Positions 26,802 through 35,932 of a stretch of DNA of 64,000 bases are shown here, one piece after another. The stretch covers positions 52,889 through 116,888 of the forward strand of contig NZ_JWLC01000017.1 in the NCBI RefSeq assembly GCF_000813745.1. The letters run 5' to 3'. Both the position numbers and the translations under genes were made by a program. Under the pieces are notes generated by a model. That model saw only the letters and a list, made by a program, of their open reading frames with translations. It had not been told where the DNA came from and searched no databases. The stretch is from Leisingera sp. ANG-M1. GTDB taxonomy: Bacteria > Pseudomonadota > Alphaproteobacteria > Rhodobacterales > Rhodobacteraceae. The first letter of the stretch is position 1, and the number at the start of each line of letters is the position of its first letter.

Positions 26802-28406
26802 TTACTCCTGCTCCGGCACGGGGCCGGTGATCTCGATTTCCAGAATGGATGGTGCGTTGCGGCTGCGGGCCTCGGTGAGGGCGGCGGCGATTGCCTGCGG
26901 GTCCTGGGTGACGCGGGTGAAGGGGATGCCGAAGGACTGGGCCGTCGCGGCAAAATCCGGCGGGGTGGGATCGCAGCCAACCACTTCGACCTCGACGGCC
27001 TCCATCGAGGAGGCAATCTCGCCGTAGCCACGGTTGTTCCACAGAACAAAGGTGATGGGCAAGTTTTCATCCACCGCGGCCATGACCTCAGGCAGGGAGA
27101 ACTGGGCGCCGCCGTCGCCGGCGATGCAGATCACCGGTGTACCTGGGGCGGCAATGGCGGCACCGATGGCAGCGGGGATGCCATAGCCAAGCGCGCCGTA
27201 GCCGGTGGCGGCGTTGAACCAGCCGCCGGGGCGGTCGTGGTCATAGTAGAGGTTGCCTGCATAGATCGGCTGGGTGGAATCGCCGATCATCAGCGCCTCC
27301 GGCACGGCGGCGCGCATGGCGTTCAGCACCTCGACCTGGGCGCGGTAGTCCGGGCCGATTTCCTCAAAGGCGGCGGCGCGGGCCTGTTCGGCGCGGGCAG
27401 CGCCCTCGCTTTGGTTCGACTTTCCGGGCAGGGCGGCCAGCAGGCCAGAGATAGCCTCATCGGCGCGGCCCCGGATGGCGAGCGCGGTGTCGTGGCGGGC
27501 CAATTGTTCGGCGCAGATGTCGACCCGGATCAGACCTTCCATCGCCGCCATGCTGCCGGTGGCATACATGTCGTAATCGGTGGGCCCGAGCTCTGTGCCC
27601 AGTGCCAGCACGCAATCGGCATCTCCGATCAGGTCCCGGACGGCCTGCAGGCTGGGGCTGGCCGGGACGGTCAGCGCATGGCCGTGCATCAGCCCGCGGG
27701 CGTTGGTTGTCTGCACTACCGGGGCGTCGAGCCGTTCGGCCAGGGCCTGCAGATCAGCGCCTGCGGTCTTTGCGCCGCCGCCAGCCAGGATCACCACTTT
27801 TGAGGCGGTAGAGAGCCGGTCTGCGGCTTGCGCGATTTGGGCCGGATCCAGCGCCGGTTTTGCGGTCTCTTCCGCGGCCGGGCTGCCCCCGGCGGCAGTG
27901 CCGGCCACATCCAGCGGGATCTGGATATGGGTGGGGCCGGGGCGGCCTGAGGAGAAGGGGGCAAAGGCTCGGTCGAGCGCGGTGCCCAGCTCCTCCGGCC
28001 GGGCAACATGTTCCGAGACCAGCGCCACGGTCTTGGCCAGCGCGTGCTGGTCGGGCAGTTCGTGCAGGTGGCCGTGGCCCTTGCCAAGGGTGCCGCTTGC
28101 GTTGACGCCGGAAAGGACCAGCATCGGCACCGAATCTGCGCGGGCCTGGGCCATCGGGGTCAGCGTGTTGGTGAGGCCGGGGCCGGTGATCACAAAGGCG
28201 ACGCCGGGTTTGCCGCTGGCGCGGGCATAGCCGTCGGCCATGAAGCCTGCGCCCTGTTCGTGGCGGGGGGTGACATGGCGGATGCCGGAGGCGGCGAGGC
28301 CGCGGTAGAGCTCTACCGTGTGGACACCGGGGATGCCGAAGACGCAGGAGACGCCGCGGTTTTTGAGGCCCGCGACCAGCGCTTCCCCCACTGTTTGTTT
28401 GGTCAT
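26802..28406 (-). CDS. ThDP-dependent decarboxylase (AruI-like, 5-guanidino-2-oxopentanoate decarboxylase)
   Basis: This 534-residue three-domain thiamine diphosphate enzyme has catalytic Glu50 in PRHEQGAGFMADGYA at the N-terminus. A central domain (AQAADRLSTASKVVILAGGG) and the C-terminal ThDP/Mg motif GDGGAQFSLPEV...WNNRGYG follow. Acetolactate synthase and benzoylformate decarboxylase share this fold. The neighbours, an arginine-pyruvate-type aminotransferase upstream and ddaH downstream, favour a 2-ketoarginine decarboxylase as in the Pseudomonas AruH/AruI route. The ATG at 28406 overlaps the aminotransferase stop (ATGA), showing translational coupling. The specific substrate is inference. 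Confidence 0.78.
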   Translation of the reverse strand: MTKQTVGEALVAGLKNRGVSCVFGIPGVHTVELYRGLAASGIRHVTPRHEQGAGFMADGYARASGKPGVAFVITGPGLTNTLTPMAQARADSVPMLVLSGVNASGTLGKGHGHLHELPDQHALAKTVALVSEHVARPEELGTALDRAFAPFSSGRPGPTHIQIPLDVAGTAAGGSPAAEETAKPALDPAQIAQAADRLSTASKVVILAGGGAKTAGADLQALAERLDAPVVQTTNARGLMHGHALTVPASPSLQAVRDLIGDADCVLALGTELGPTDYDMYATGSMAAMEGLIRVDICAEQLARHDTALAIRGRADEAISGLLAALPGKSNQSEGAARAEQARAAAFEEIGPDYRAQVEVLNAMRAAVPEALMIGDSTQPIYAGNLYYDHDRPGGWFNAATGYGALGYGIPAAIGAAIAAPGTPVICIAGDGGAQFSLPEVMAAVDENLPITFVLWNNRGYGEIASSMEAVEVEVVGCDPTPPDFAATAQSFGIPFTRVTQDPQAIAAALTEARSRNAPSILEIEITGPVPEQE

Positions 28407-29587
28407 GCAACGCTCCGTTTCTTGCGGTTTGCGTGGGCCACGATGCGGTCGAGCGCGGTGGCAAATTTGCTGTCGTCGATGGTGAGGGCGACGCGCACCC
28501 AGTCGCGCAGGCTGTCGCCGAAGGCAGAGCCGGGCATCACCGAGACGCCGTGCTCCAAAAGGTCCCAGGCGTAGGCGTCGCCATCCATGCCGGTGGCGGC
28601 AACGTTGACCAGGGCGAACATGCCGGCGTCGGGGCGGTGCACGGTCAGCCCGGTTTCGCCATGCAGCCGCTGTTCCAACAGCGCCGCGCGGGCGGAGAAG
28701 CGGGCGGCCATGCCGGCGGCGACGGAGGAGCCCTCGCGCACGGCCTTTTCGGTCATGTCGGCGATAAAAGGCTGGTTGCCGAACAGCATGGTTTCCGAGA
28801 CCGGCAGCAGCGCGGTGCAGAAGTCGGCGGGGCCGACGCACCAGCCGCTGCGGAAGCCGGGGGCGGCGTGGGATTTGGAGATCGAGGAGACTGCGATCAC
28901 CCGGTCGGCCAGAGCCGGATCGGAGAGCGGCGAGACAAACTCGGCGCCTTCGAACACCAGGTGCTCATAGACTTCATCAGAGATGATCCAGAGGTCGTGC
29001 TTGATGGCCAGCTCGCCGATTGCGCGCAGGTCATCGGCGGTCAGAATGGCGCCGGTGGGGTTGTGCGGGGTGGTGAGCAGGATGGCACGGCTGCGCGGGG
29101 TGATGCGTTCTGCGATATCAGCGGCCTGCAGCCGGAAACCGGCCTCGGGGCGCAGCGGCACTGGCACGGGTTCGGCGCCGGAGGCACGGATCACGCCCTC
29201 GTATGTGGCATACATCGGATCACCAACCAGCACGTCGGTGCCTGCCTCGGCAACGCCCTGCATGACGGCATAAAGCGATGTCTGGGTGCCGGGGAAACAG
29301 AGGATGTTTTCCGGCGTGAAGGTCCGGCCGCGGCTGGCGGTGTAGGAGTCCGCCAAGGCAGCGCACAGCCCGGCCTCGCCGCGGCCGTTGGAGTAGCAGG
29401 TCCGGCCCGACTGCAAGGCCTGCGATGCTGCATCAAGCAGCTCCTGCGGGGCGGGCACGTCGGGCTCGCCGATGGTCATCTCGACCAGATCGGCGCCACC
29501 CTCGGCCAATTCGCGCGCCTTCAGATGCACTTCCCATTTGCCGCCGCCCAATCCGGCCAGGCGTTCGGTGATTGCTGTCAGCCTCAT
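28403..29587 (-). CDS. PLP-dependent class I/II aminotransferase (AruH-like, arginine-pyruvate transaminase)
   Basis: This 394-residue fold type I aminotransferase has Lys238 in SSISKSHAAPGFRSGW as the PLP Schiff-base residue. The conserved TIGEPDVPAP, TTPHNPTGAIL and ISDEVYEHLVF segments are present. It overlaps the tetR gene by four bases at its start and the decarboxylase by four bases at its end, so it sits inside a tight operon. The context suggests arginine or a methylated arginine as amino donor, giving the 2-keto acid for the next enzyme. Aspartate or aromatic transaminase activity cannot be excluded from sequence alone. Confidence 0.82.
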   Translation of the reverse strand: MRLTAITERLAGLGGGKWEVHLKARELAEGGADLVEMTIGEPDVPAPQELLDAASQALQSGRTCYSNGRGEAGLCAALADSYTASRGRTFTPENILCFPGTQTSLYAVMQGVAEAGTDVLVGDPMYATYEGVIRASGAEPVPVPLRPEAGFRLQAADIAERITPRSRAILLTTPHNPTGAILTADDLRAIGELAIKHDLWIISDEVYEHLVFEGAEFVSPLSDPALADRVIAVSSISKSHAAPGFRSGWCVGPADFCTALLPVSETMLFGNQPFIADMTEKAVREGSSVAAGMAARFSARAALLEQRLHGETGLTVHRPDAGMFALVNVAATGMDGDAYAWDLLEHGVSVMPGSAFGDSLRDWVRVALTIDDSKFATALDRIVAHANRKKRSVA

Positions 29588-30228
29588 GTCTTGCCAGCCT
29601 CCTGCGTTAGATCCAATTCAACGATGGCGGCAACGGATTGCCGTCCGATTTCAACAAGTTCGCCGGGTTCAAAGGCATCCGGCAGGGCACCGCCCTCCAG
29701 CCACAATCCGTCGATCACAGCGTTGCAGGCGATCGAGAGCTGCCGCAGCCTGGCAGGCGGAGCGGGGCGGCCGGCTTCCTCCAGCGCGGCTTTGATCAGC
29801 TCTTCAAGCCGGTCGCGGAAATAGGCGTAGGTGCGTTCGTGCGTCGCCTTCATCTGCGGGTCCTGCTGCACCTTGTTCAGAAAGCTTGCCCAGAGCGCCA
29901 GCGAGCGCGGGTCGACCACCGGCGGCGTCAAGGAGCCGTCGACAAAGGCCCTGAGCCGCGCGCGGGCTGTGCCCTCTGCCGCGCCGGGGGCAAAGGTGTC
30001 GTCCGTCATCTGGTTCATGTGGTGCTCGTAGGCGGCGACGATCAGCTCTTCCTTGGAGCTGAAGTAATGGCGGATCAGCCCCTGGGTCACGTCGGCGCGT
30101 TCGGCGATTCCCCGCACCGTGGCGCCGCGCACGCCTTTCTCGGCCACCAGTTCCAGGGTGGCGAGAATCAGCGCTTCCTGCCGGGATTCGGCCGACTCGC
30201 GTTTGAATTTTTTGCGTTCCTCGCTCAC
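29584..30228 (-). CDS. TetR-family regulator of the arginine-type catabolic operon
   Basis: The 214-residue protein has a TetR N-terminal helix-turn-helix (residues about 15-62, GVRGATVRGIAERADVTQGLIRHYF) and a BetI-like C-terminal ligand domain. Translation starts at a GTG (30228) with AGGGAG upstream. As first gene of the operon it overlaps the aminotransferase by four bases, so the repressor is made with the enzymes it probably controls. The palindrome at 30256-30275 in the gap to the divergent ABC transporter is the likely operator for both directions. Confidence 0.87.
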   Translation of the reverse strand: MSEERKKFKRESAESRQEALILATLELVAEKGVRGATVRGIAERADVTQGLIRHYFSSKEELIVAAYEHHMNQMTDDTFAPGAAEGTARARLRAFVDGSLTPPVVDPRSLALWASFLNKVQQDPQMKATHERTYAYFRDRLEELIKAALEEAGRPAPPARLRQLSIACNAVIDGLWLEGGALPDAFEPGELVEIGRQSVAAIVELDLTQEAGKT

Positions 30229-30255
30229 CTTAGCTCCCTTTTCGCCGGGCGGAGA

Positions 30256-30275
30256 AATTATACACTTGCATAATT
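30256..30275. promoter_or_regulatory. Candidate TetR operator in the tetR/ABC divergent gap
   Basis: AATTAT (30256-30261) and ATAATT (30270-30275) form a perfect inverted repeat with an 8-base spacer in the 95-base gap between the tetR start and the ABC ATPase start. The AT-rich palindrome stands out from its GC-rich surroundings. Confidence 0.5.
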
Positions 30276-30323
30276 ACTGGGATCGCGGCTTACTGCAATC
30301 GGAAAATTGAGGGTGACGCAACA

Positions 30324-31121
30324 ATGGACACAGCCGCAGCCGCCGCATCAGTTCAGGAGCCGGAGACGCGCCGCGAGGCGATCCGGGTGGAGGACTTGCA
30401 CAAGTCCTTCGGCAATCTGGAAGTGCTGAAAGGCGTGGATCTGACTGCGCATCAGGGCGATGTGGTGGCGATCATCGGCGGCTCCGGCTCGGGCAAGTCG
30501 ACCATGCTGCGCTGCATCAACTTTCTGGAGACGCCGAGCTCGGGCAAAATCGTGATCGGCGGCGAGGAAGTCGCGATGCGCGGCGACGGCAGTCCGGCCA
30601 ATCAGAAGCAGATAGAGCGCATCCGCACCAAACTGGCGATGGTGTTCCAGCAGTTCAACCTGTGGACACACCGGACATTGCTGGAGAACGTGATTGAGGT
30701 GCCGGTGCATGTGCTGAAGGTGCCAAAGGCCGAAGCCGTTGAGCGCGCCCGCGAATTGCTGGAGCGTGTGGGGCTGGGCGGCAAGGAAGATACTTTTCCC
30801 GCCTATCTGTCCGGCGGCCAGCAGCAGCGGGCAGCGATTGCCCGGGCGCTGGCTGTGGACCCGTCGGCGATGCTGTTTGACGAACCAACCTCGGCACTGG
30901 ACCCGGAACTGGTGGGCGAGGTGCTGACGGTGATCCGCGATCTAGCCGCCGAGGGGCGCACCATGCTGCTGGTCACCCACGAAATGAAGTTCGCGCGCGA
31001 AGTCGCGAACCATGTTGTCTACCTTTATCAGGGCCGCATCGAAGAGCAGGGACCGCCTGCCGAGGTCTTTGGCAATCCGCAATCAGAGCGGCTGAAGCAA
31101 TTCCTGAGCTCGGTCGGCTGA
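30324..31121 (+). CDS. Polar amino acid/opine ABC transporter ATPase
   Basis: This 265-residue HisP/OccP-type ATPase has Walker A GGSGSGKST (about residues 52-60), a Q-loop in MVFQQFNLW, the signature YLSGGQQQR, Walker B MLFDEPTSALD and a switch His in LLVTHEMKFA. It powers uptake together with the binding protein and two permeases that follow in order. The cluster is divergent from the ddaH operon, so basic amino acids such as arginine, methylarginine or an opine are plausible substrates. Confidence 0.92.
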   Translation: MDTAAAAASVQEPETRREAIRVEDLHKSFGNLEVLKGVDLTAHQGDVVAIIGGSGSGKSTMLRCINFLETPSSGKIVIGGEEVAMRGDGSPANQKQIERIRTKLAMVFQQFNLWTHRTLLENVIEVPVHVLKVPKAEAVERARELLERVGLGGKEDTFPAYLSGGQQQRAAIARALAVDPSAMLFDEPTSALDPELVGEVLTVIRDLAAEGRTMLLVTHEMKFAREVANHVVYLYQGRIEEQGPPAEVFGNPQSERLKQFLSSVG

Positions 31122-31161
31122 CACAAGAAGAACCCAATAAAATCAACAGGGAGAGAACCTC

Positions 31162-31926
31162 ATGAAACTGAAAGCATTGCTTGCCGCTGCAACCGCAGCT
31201 GCCGCCCTGACGGCTGGCGCCGCTGCCGCTGAACAGGTCAAAATCGGTATCGCCGCTGAGCCGTATCCGCCGTTTTCCTCGCTCGACAGCTCGGGCAACT
31301 GGGTTGGCTGGGAAATTGAAGTGATCAATGCGGTCTGCGCCGCGGCGGAGCTGGACTGCGTGATCACGCCGGTGGCCTGGGACGGTATCATCCCGTCGCT
31401 GACCGGCCAGCAGATCGACGCAATCATGGCCTCGATGTCGATCACCGAGGAACGGCTGAAGACCATCGATTTCTCCGACCCTTACTACAATACCCCGGCG
31501 GTGATTGTGGCGGACAAGGCGATGGATATCGATGCGACCCCGGACTCGCTGGCGGGCAAGATCGTTGGTATTCAGGCTTCGACCATCCACCAGGCCTATG
31601 CACAGGCCTATTTCACCGGGGCGGAGCTGAAGGTCTATCAGACCCAGGATGAGGCCAACCAGGACCTGTTTGCCGGCCGTATCGACGCCACCCAGGCGGA
31701 CAGCATTGCGATGGCGGATTTCGTGAATTCGGCCAATGGCGGCTGCTGTGAGATCAAGGGCGCGGTGGCGGATGACCCTGCGATCCTGGGCCGCGGCGTT
31801 GGTGCCGGTGTGCGCAAGGGCGATACCGACCTACTGGAAGCGCTGAACAAGGGCGTGGCGGCGATCCTGGCCGACGGCACCCACGAGAAGATCACTGCCA
31901 AATACTTCACCACCAGCATCTACTAA
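31162..31926 (+). CDS. Polar amino acid ABC transporter substrate-binding protein
   Basis: This 254-residue periplasmic protein of the SBP_bac_3 family has a signal peptide ending in AGAAAA at about residue 22. The mature start VKIGIAAEPYPPFSSLDSSG is the typical first strand of arginine/histidine/opine-binding proteins. WDGIIPSLTGQQIDAIMASMSIT and RIDATQADSIAMADF are further family blocks. GGGAGAG precedes the ATG. The ligand is not readable, but basic or guanidino amino acids fit the neighbourhood. Confidence 0.92.
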   Translation: MKLKALLAAATAAAALTAGAAAAEQVKIGIAAEPYPPFSSLDSSGNWVGWEIEVINAVCAAAELDCVITPVAWDGIIPSLTGQQIDAIMASMSITEERLKTIDFSDPYYNTPAVIVADKAMDIDATPDSLAGKIVGIQASTIHQAYAQAYFTGAELKVYQTQDEANQDLFAGRIDATQADSIAMADFVNSANGGCCEIKGAVADDPAILGRGVGAGVRKGDTDLLEALNKGVAAILADGTHEKITAKYFTTSIY

Positions 31927-31935
31927 GGTGCTGCC

Positions 31936-32682
31936 GTGACCGGACTGCTTGAAGTACTGGGCCTCGGCGCCAGCGCGGAGCTGCTGTCGCTGTCGGGCTG
32001 GGGAGGCAACCTCTTACGCGGACTTGCCAACTCGCTGCAAATCGCCTTTGGCGCCTTTGGGCTGGGGCTGGTGATCGGGCTGTTCGGAGCCTATGGCAAA
32101 CTGTATGGCGGGAAGGTCACGCGTGATCTTCTCGCCATCTACACCACGGTGATCCGGGCGGTGCCGGAGCTGGTGCTGATCCTGATCCTCTATTACGTGG
32201 GCAGCGATATCATCAACAAGATCTCGGAAGCGCTGGGCGGCGGCCGGGTTGAAATCAACGGCGTTGCGGCCGGCATTTGGGTGCTGGGCGTGGTGCAGGG
32301 GGCTTATGCCACCGAAGTGCTGCGCGGCGCGATCCAGGCGGTGCCGGTGGGGCAGATCGAGGCGGCGAAATCCTATGGCATGCCCGCTTTCATGATCATG
32401 CGGCGGGTGACGATCCCGGCGATGATGAGCTTTGCGGTGCCGGGTCTGGCGAACCTGTGGCTGATTGCAACCAAAGACACGGCATTGCTGGCTGTGGTGG
32501 GCTTTAATGAGCTGACACTGGAAACCCGGCAGGCGGCGAGCAGCACCCGGGCCTATTTCACCTTCTTCCTGGCGGCGGGCTTCCTCTATCTGATGGTGAC
32601 GCTGTGTTCCGGCGCGGTCTTTGCCCGGATCGAGAAATGGGCGCGGCGCGGCCAGCCTTCTCTGAAGGGAGGCACGGCATGA
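31936..32682 (+). CDS. Polar amino acid ABC transporter permease (HisQ type)
   Basis: The 248-residue inner-membrane permease starts at a GTG (31936), nine bases after the binding-protein gene. It has about five transmembrane helices and the cytoplasmic EAA loop QIEAAKSYGMPAFMIMRRVTIPAM that contacts the ATPase. It overlaps the second permease by four bases. With that partner it forms the heterodimeric channel of the importer. Confidence 0.9.
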   Translation: MTGLLEVLGLGASAELLSLSGWGGNLLRGLANSLQIAFGAFGLGLVIGLFGAYGKLYGGKVTRDLLAIYTTVIRAVPELVLILILYYVGSDIINKISEALGGGRVEINGVAAGIWVLGVVQGAYATEVLRGAIQAVPVGQIEAAKSYGMPAFMIMRRVTIPAMMSFAVPGLANLWLIATKDTALLAVVGFNELTLETRQAASSTRAYFTFFLAAGFLYLMVTLCSGAVFARIEKWARRGQPSLKGGTA

Positions 32683-33455
32683 TCAATGCAAAGGAGCTGA
32701 TGCAGCCGCACCGCATCGTGATGATGCTGGTTTTTGCGGCGCTGGTGATCTGGTGCGCGGTCTCGCTGCGCTGGGACTGGATCCCGAAATACGCGCCGCT
32801 GGCGCTGGAGGGGCTGTGGGCCACGGTGTGGATCCTGGCGGTCTCGACTTTCCTGGGCTTCCTGCTGGCGGTGCCGCTGGGCTTGGCGCAGGCCGTCGGG
32901 CCCTGGTATCTGTCGATTCCCGCGCGCACCTTCTGCACCATCATCCGCGGCACGCCGCTGCTGCTGCAGATCTGGCTTCTGTACTACGGGCTGGGCTCGC
33001 TGTTTCCGCAGTTTCCCTGGATCCGCTCGTCCGAGCTGTGGCCCTATCTTCGCCAAGCCTGGCCCTATGCGGTGCTAGCGCTGACCTTGTCCTACGCGGG
33101 CTATGAGGGCGAGGTGATGCGGGGCGCGTTTTCTGGTGTTGCCAAGGGCCAGCTGGAAGCCGCGAAATCCTTTGGCATGCCGCGCTTCACCATGTTCCGC
33201 CGGATCTGGCTGCCGCAGGCGGTGCGCAACGTGCTGCCCACCTTGGGCGGCGAGACCATCCTGCAGCTGAAGGCGACGCCGCTGGTGGCGACGATCACGG
33301 TGGTCGAGATCTATGCGGTTTCGTCCCGGGTGCGGGCGGATACGTTTATTGTCTATGAGCCGCTGCTGCTGCTGGCGGTGGTCTATATGGCGATTGCCGG
33401 TGTGATTGCCTTGGCGTTCCGGCGCTTCGAAGCCGGCGCGCCGCAGCGCCGCTGA
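32679..33455 (+). CDS. Polar amino acid ABC transporter permease (HisM type)
   Basis: This 258-residue permease has about five to six helices and an EAA loop QLEAAKSFGMPRFTMFRRIWLPQA. TIIRGTPLLLQIWLLYYGLG is the typical first HisM-type segment. The start ATG lies inside the ATGA overlap with the upstream permease. The gene ends the importer operon and converges on the flavoprotein at 33498. Confidence 0.9.
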   Translation: MINAKELMQPHRIVMMLVFAALVIWCAVSLRWDWIPKYAPLALEGLWATVWILAVSTFLGFLLAVPLGLAQAVGPWYLSIPARTFCTIIRGTPLLLQIWLLYYGLGSLFPQFPWIRSSELWPYLRQAWPYAVLALTLSYAGYEGEVMRGAFSGVAKGQLEAAKSFGMPRFTMFRRIWLPQAVRNVLPTLGGETILQLKATPLVATITVVEIYAVSSRVRADTFIVYEPLLLLAVVYMAIAGVIALAFRRFEAGAPQRR

Positions 33456-33463
33456 TCGGGCCG

Positions 33464-33484
33464 GCCCGGCGAAGGCCGCCGGGC
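33464..33484. terminator. Hairpin between convergent operons
   Basis: GCCCGGCG (33464-33471) and CGCCGGGC (33477-33484) form a perfect 8-base stem around a 5-base loop, in the 42-base gap between the importer and the flavoprotein. It may stop transcription from both sides, although no T-run follows. Confidence 0.5.
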
Positions 33485-33497
33485 TGGAGCCGCTTTC

Positions 33498-35909
33498 TTA
33501 TGCTTTCTGGCGTGCGTTGGAGGGATCCCAGGCCGGGGCTTCCAGCAGCGTGAAGGCGCGGCGCTCGCCCAGAATGACAACCTCTAGGCCGCCGGTTGCG
33601 CCGGGGTCGACATAGGCAAAGGCGAGGCTTTTGCCGGTGGCATGGCCGTAGCCGCCGGAGGTGCAGACGCCAACCACCGTGTCTCCCTGCATTACCGGTT
33701 CGCCGCCGTGGATATCGCAGTCGGTGGCGGCAACTTCGCCATAGACCAGGCGGGTTGCAATGCCTTTGCCGCGAACGGTTTCGGTAGCGGCGCGGCCTTT
33801 GAAATCGCCTTTGACCGGGGCGTAGAAGCGGCTGCAACCGGCCTCGATCAGGGTGATTTCATTGGTGAGTTCGGTGCCATAGCCGCGGTAGGCTTTCTCC
33901 ATCCTCAAGGAGTTCACCGCCTGCACGCCAAAATCGGCAATGCCATGGGGTTCGCCCGCTTCCCAGATGGCGCTGTAGAGTGTGGCAAGCTGCGCCATCG
34001 GGGCGTGCAGCTCCCAGCCTAGCTCGCCGACATAGTTCACCCGCAGGGCACGGACGGGAATGCCGGCGATTTCGATCTCCTGGCCTGTGAGCCAGCGGAA
34101 GGAAGGATTGGTCAGATCGGCACCGGTGAGCGGTGCCAGCACCTCGCGGGATTTGGGACCTGCGACCACCAGCATGCCGTAGTCATCCGTCACGTTGGTG
34201 ACGGTCACGTCCCCACCCGCGGCAAATGTCAGCTGGTCCTGGGCCATCCGCTCGGTCCCGGCACCGGAGAGGACGTAGAAACGGTCCTTAGCCAGCCTTG
34301 TGGTGGTCCATTCCCCTTCGATCCGGCCATTATCAGACAGCACATGGGTCAGGTTGATACCGCCCGGCTTTTTCGGCAGGCGGTTGGCAGTCAGACGGTC
34401 CAGCAGCGCCTCGGCGCCGGGGCCGGTGACGTCGAATTTGGCAAAGCTGGACAGGTCCATGATGCCAGCCTGCTCGCGTACGGCGCGGCATTCTTCTGCG
34501 ATGATGGCGAACACATTGTTGCGGCGGTACTGCAGCTTTTCCTCGAAGCCTTCGGGGGCGAAATATTTGGGCCGCTCCCAGCCGTAGACCTCGGTGTACA
34601 CCGCGCCCTTGGCCTTCAGCGGTTCGAACAGAGGCGTCACCCGATTGGGGCGGCCGGCCTGGATCTCGCGCCCTGGCAGCGGAGTTTCGAACATGTTTTC
34701 GTAGTCGTCAAAGCTTTTGGCGCGGGTGTAGTCTGGATCTGCATAGGCGCCAAAGCGGCGCGGGTCGGTGCAGTACATGTTTATTTCGGCGTCGCCATGC
34801 ACCATCCACTGCGCCAGGTATTTGCCGATGCCTGCGCCTTGTGCGATGCCGATGGCGGAGCCGCAGCATTGCCAGAAATTGCGCAAGCCCGGTGCGGGGC
34901 CGGCCAGCGGGTTGCCGTCAGGCGTATGCGGGATGGCGCCGTTGATCACCCGCTTGATGCCCGCGTTGGTAAAGATGGGCATCCGCTCCAGCGCCTTCTC
35001 CAGCCAGGGGGCGATGCGGTCGATGTTGCCTTCGAACAGCTCGTTCTCGCTGTCCCACTCCGGGAAGCCGCCGCGCCCGGCCCAGGCTTCGCGGCTGCCG
35101 TAGTGCTCGTAGATGCCGACGAGGCCCGCTTGCTGTTCCTGCCGGTAGTAGCCCGCGGTGGCCGGGTCGCGCATGACCGGGAGTTCGGTGTCCGAACCGG
35201 CAAACTCCGCCAGGGGTTCGGTCACCAGATACTGGTGCTCCATATTGGTGATCGGGGTTTCAACGCCCACCCATTTGCCGACCTCGCGGGCATAGCAGCC
35301 GGCGGCGTTCACCACATGCTCGGCGCGGATAGTGCCTGCGTCGGTCACCACTTCGAATTCGCCTGAGGGCAGCACCTTGATGTCCGTCACCCGGGTGCGG
35401 CGGCGGATGGCGGCGCCCATCTGCCGGGCGCCCGCTGCCATGGCATTGCAGGCGCTGGAGGGGTCCACATGGCCGTCCATGTTTGTATAGGCGCCGGCCA
35501 GGATGCCATCGGTTTGCAGCCAGGGGTTCAGCTGCTTGATGCGATCGGGGCCGATCACCTCCATGTGGAAGCCGACATTGGCCGAGAAGCCCGCGACGTG
35601 GTTGAACCAGTCGACCTCTTCCTGGGTGGTGGCGAGCCGGATGCCGCCGCAGCCGTGCCAGCCGGCGGGCTGGCCGGTGATCTCCTCCAGCCGCGGATAG
35701 AGCGTGTTGGAGTAATGGTGGATCTTGGCCATGTTGTAGTTGCTGATGAAGCTGGGGCATTGGCCGGCCGCGTGCCAGGTGGAGCCGCTTGTCAGCTCGC
35801 CCTTTTCGATCAGGAGGACGTCTTTCCAGCCCTCTTCGGCCAGGTGGTAGGCCAGGCCCACCCCCATCATGCCGCCGCCGATGATCACCGCTTTTGCATG
35901 AGACTGCAT
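33498..35909 (-). CDS. FAD/GcvT demethylase, dimethylglycine/sarcosine dehydrogenase family (first copy)
   Basis: This 803-residue two-part enzyme has an N-terminal FAD (DAO) domain at about residues 6-370 with dinucleotide motif GGGMMGVG. LTSGSTWHAAG carries His46, the residue that binds FAD covalently in dimethylglycine and sarcosine dehydrogenases. A central FAO_M linker follows, then the GcvT tetrahydrofolate-binding domains from about residue 435 to the end. Such enzymes oxidatively remove an N-methyl group and trap formaldehyde as 5,10-methylene-THF. The ATG at 35909 has AAAGGA upstream; an upstream GTG at 35936 overlaps the mttB stop. It is 23 bases behind the MttB-family gene and probably uses its product. 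The substrate is unknown. Confidence 0.9.
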   Translation of the reverse strand: MQSHAKAVIIGGGMMGVGLAYHLAEEGWKDVLLIEKGELTSGSTWHAAGQCPSFISNYNMAKIHHYSNTLYPRLEEITGQPAGWHGCGGIRLATTQEEVDWFNHVAGFSANVGFHMEVIGPDRIKQLNPWLQTDGILAGAYTNMDGHVDPSSACNAMAAGARQMGAAIRRRTRVTDIKVLPSGEFEVVTDAGTIRAEHVVNAAGCYAREVGKWVGVETPITNMEHQYLVTEPLAEFAGSDTELPVMRDPATAGYYRQEQQAGLVGIYEHYGSREAWAGRGGFPEWDSENELFEGNIDRIAPWLEKALERMPIFTNAGIKRVINGAIPHTPDGNPLAGPAPGLRNFWQCCGSAIGIAQGAGIGKYLAQWMVHGDAEINMYCTDPRRFGAYADPDYTRAKSFDDYENMFETPLPGREIQAGRPNRVTPLFEPLKAKGAVYTEVYGWERPKYFAPEGFEEKLQYRRNNVFAIIAEECRAVREQAGIMDLSSFAKFDVTGPGAEALLDRLTANRLPKKPGGINLTHVLSDNGRIEGEWTTTRLAKDRFYVLSGAGTERMAQDQLTFAAGGDVTVTNVTDDYGMLVVAGPKSREVLAPLTGADLTNPSFRWLTGQEIEIAGIPVRALRVNYVGELGWELHAPMAQLATLYSAIWEAGEPHGIADFGVQAVNSLRMEKAYRGYGTELTNEITLIEAGCSRFYAPVKGDFKGRAATETVRGKGIATRLVYGEVAATDCDIHGGEPVMQGDTVVGVCTSGGYGHATGKSLAFAYVDPGATGGLEVVILGERRAFTLLEAPAWDPSNARQKA

Positions 35910-35932
35910 GTTGAAATCCTTTTCTGCTGGGC

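Noticed and set aside
25935..27803. A 622-codon plus-strand frame opposite ddaH and the ThDP enzyme.
   Set aside because: Gly/His/Gln-rich antisense shadow; ddaH and the decarboxylase have intact catalytic motifs on the other strand.
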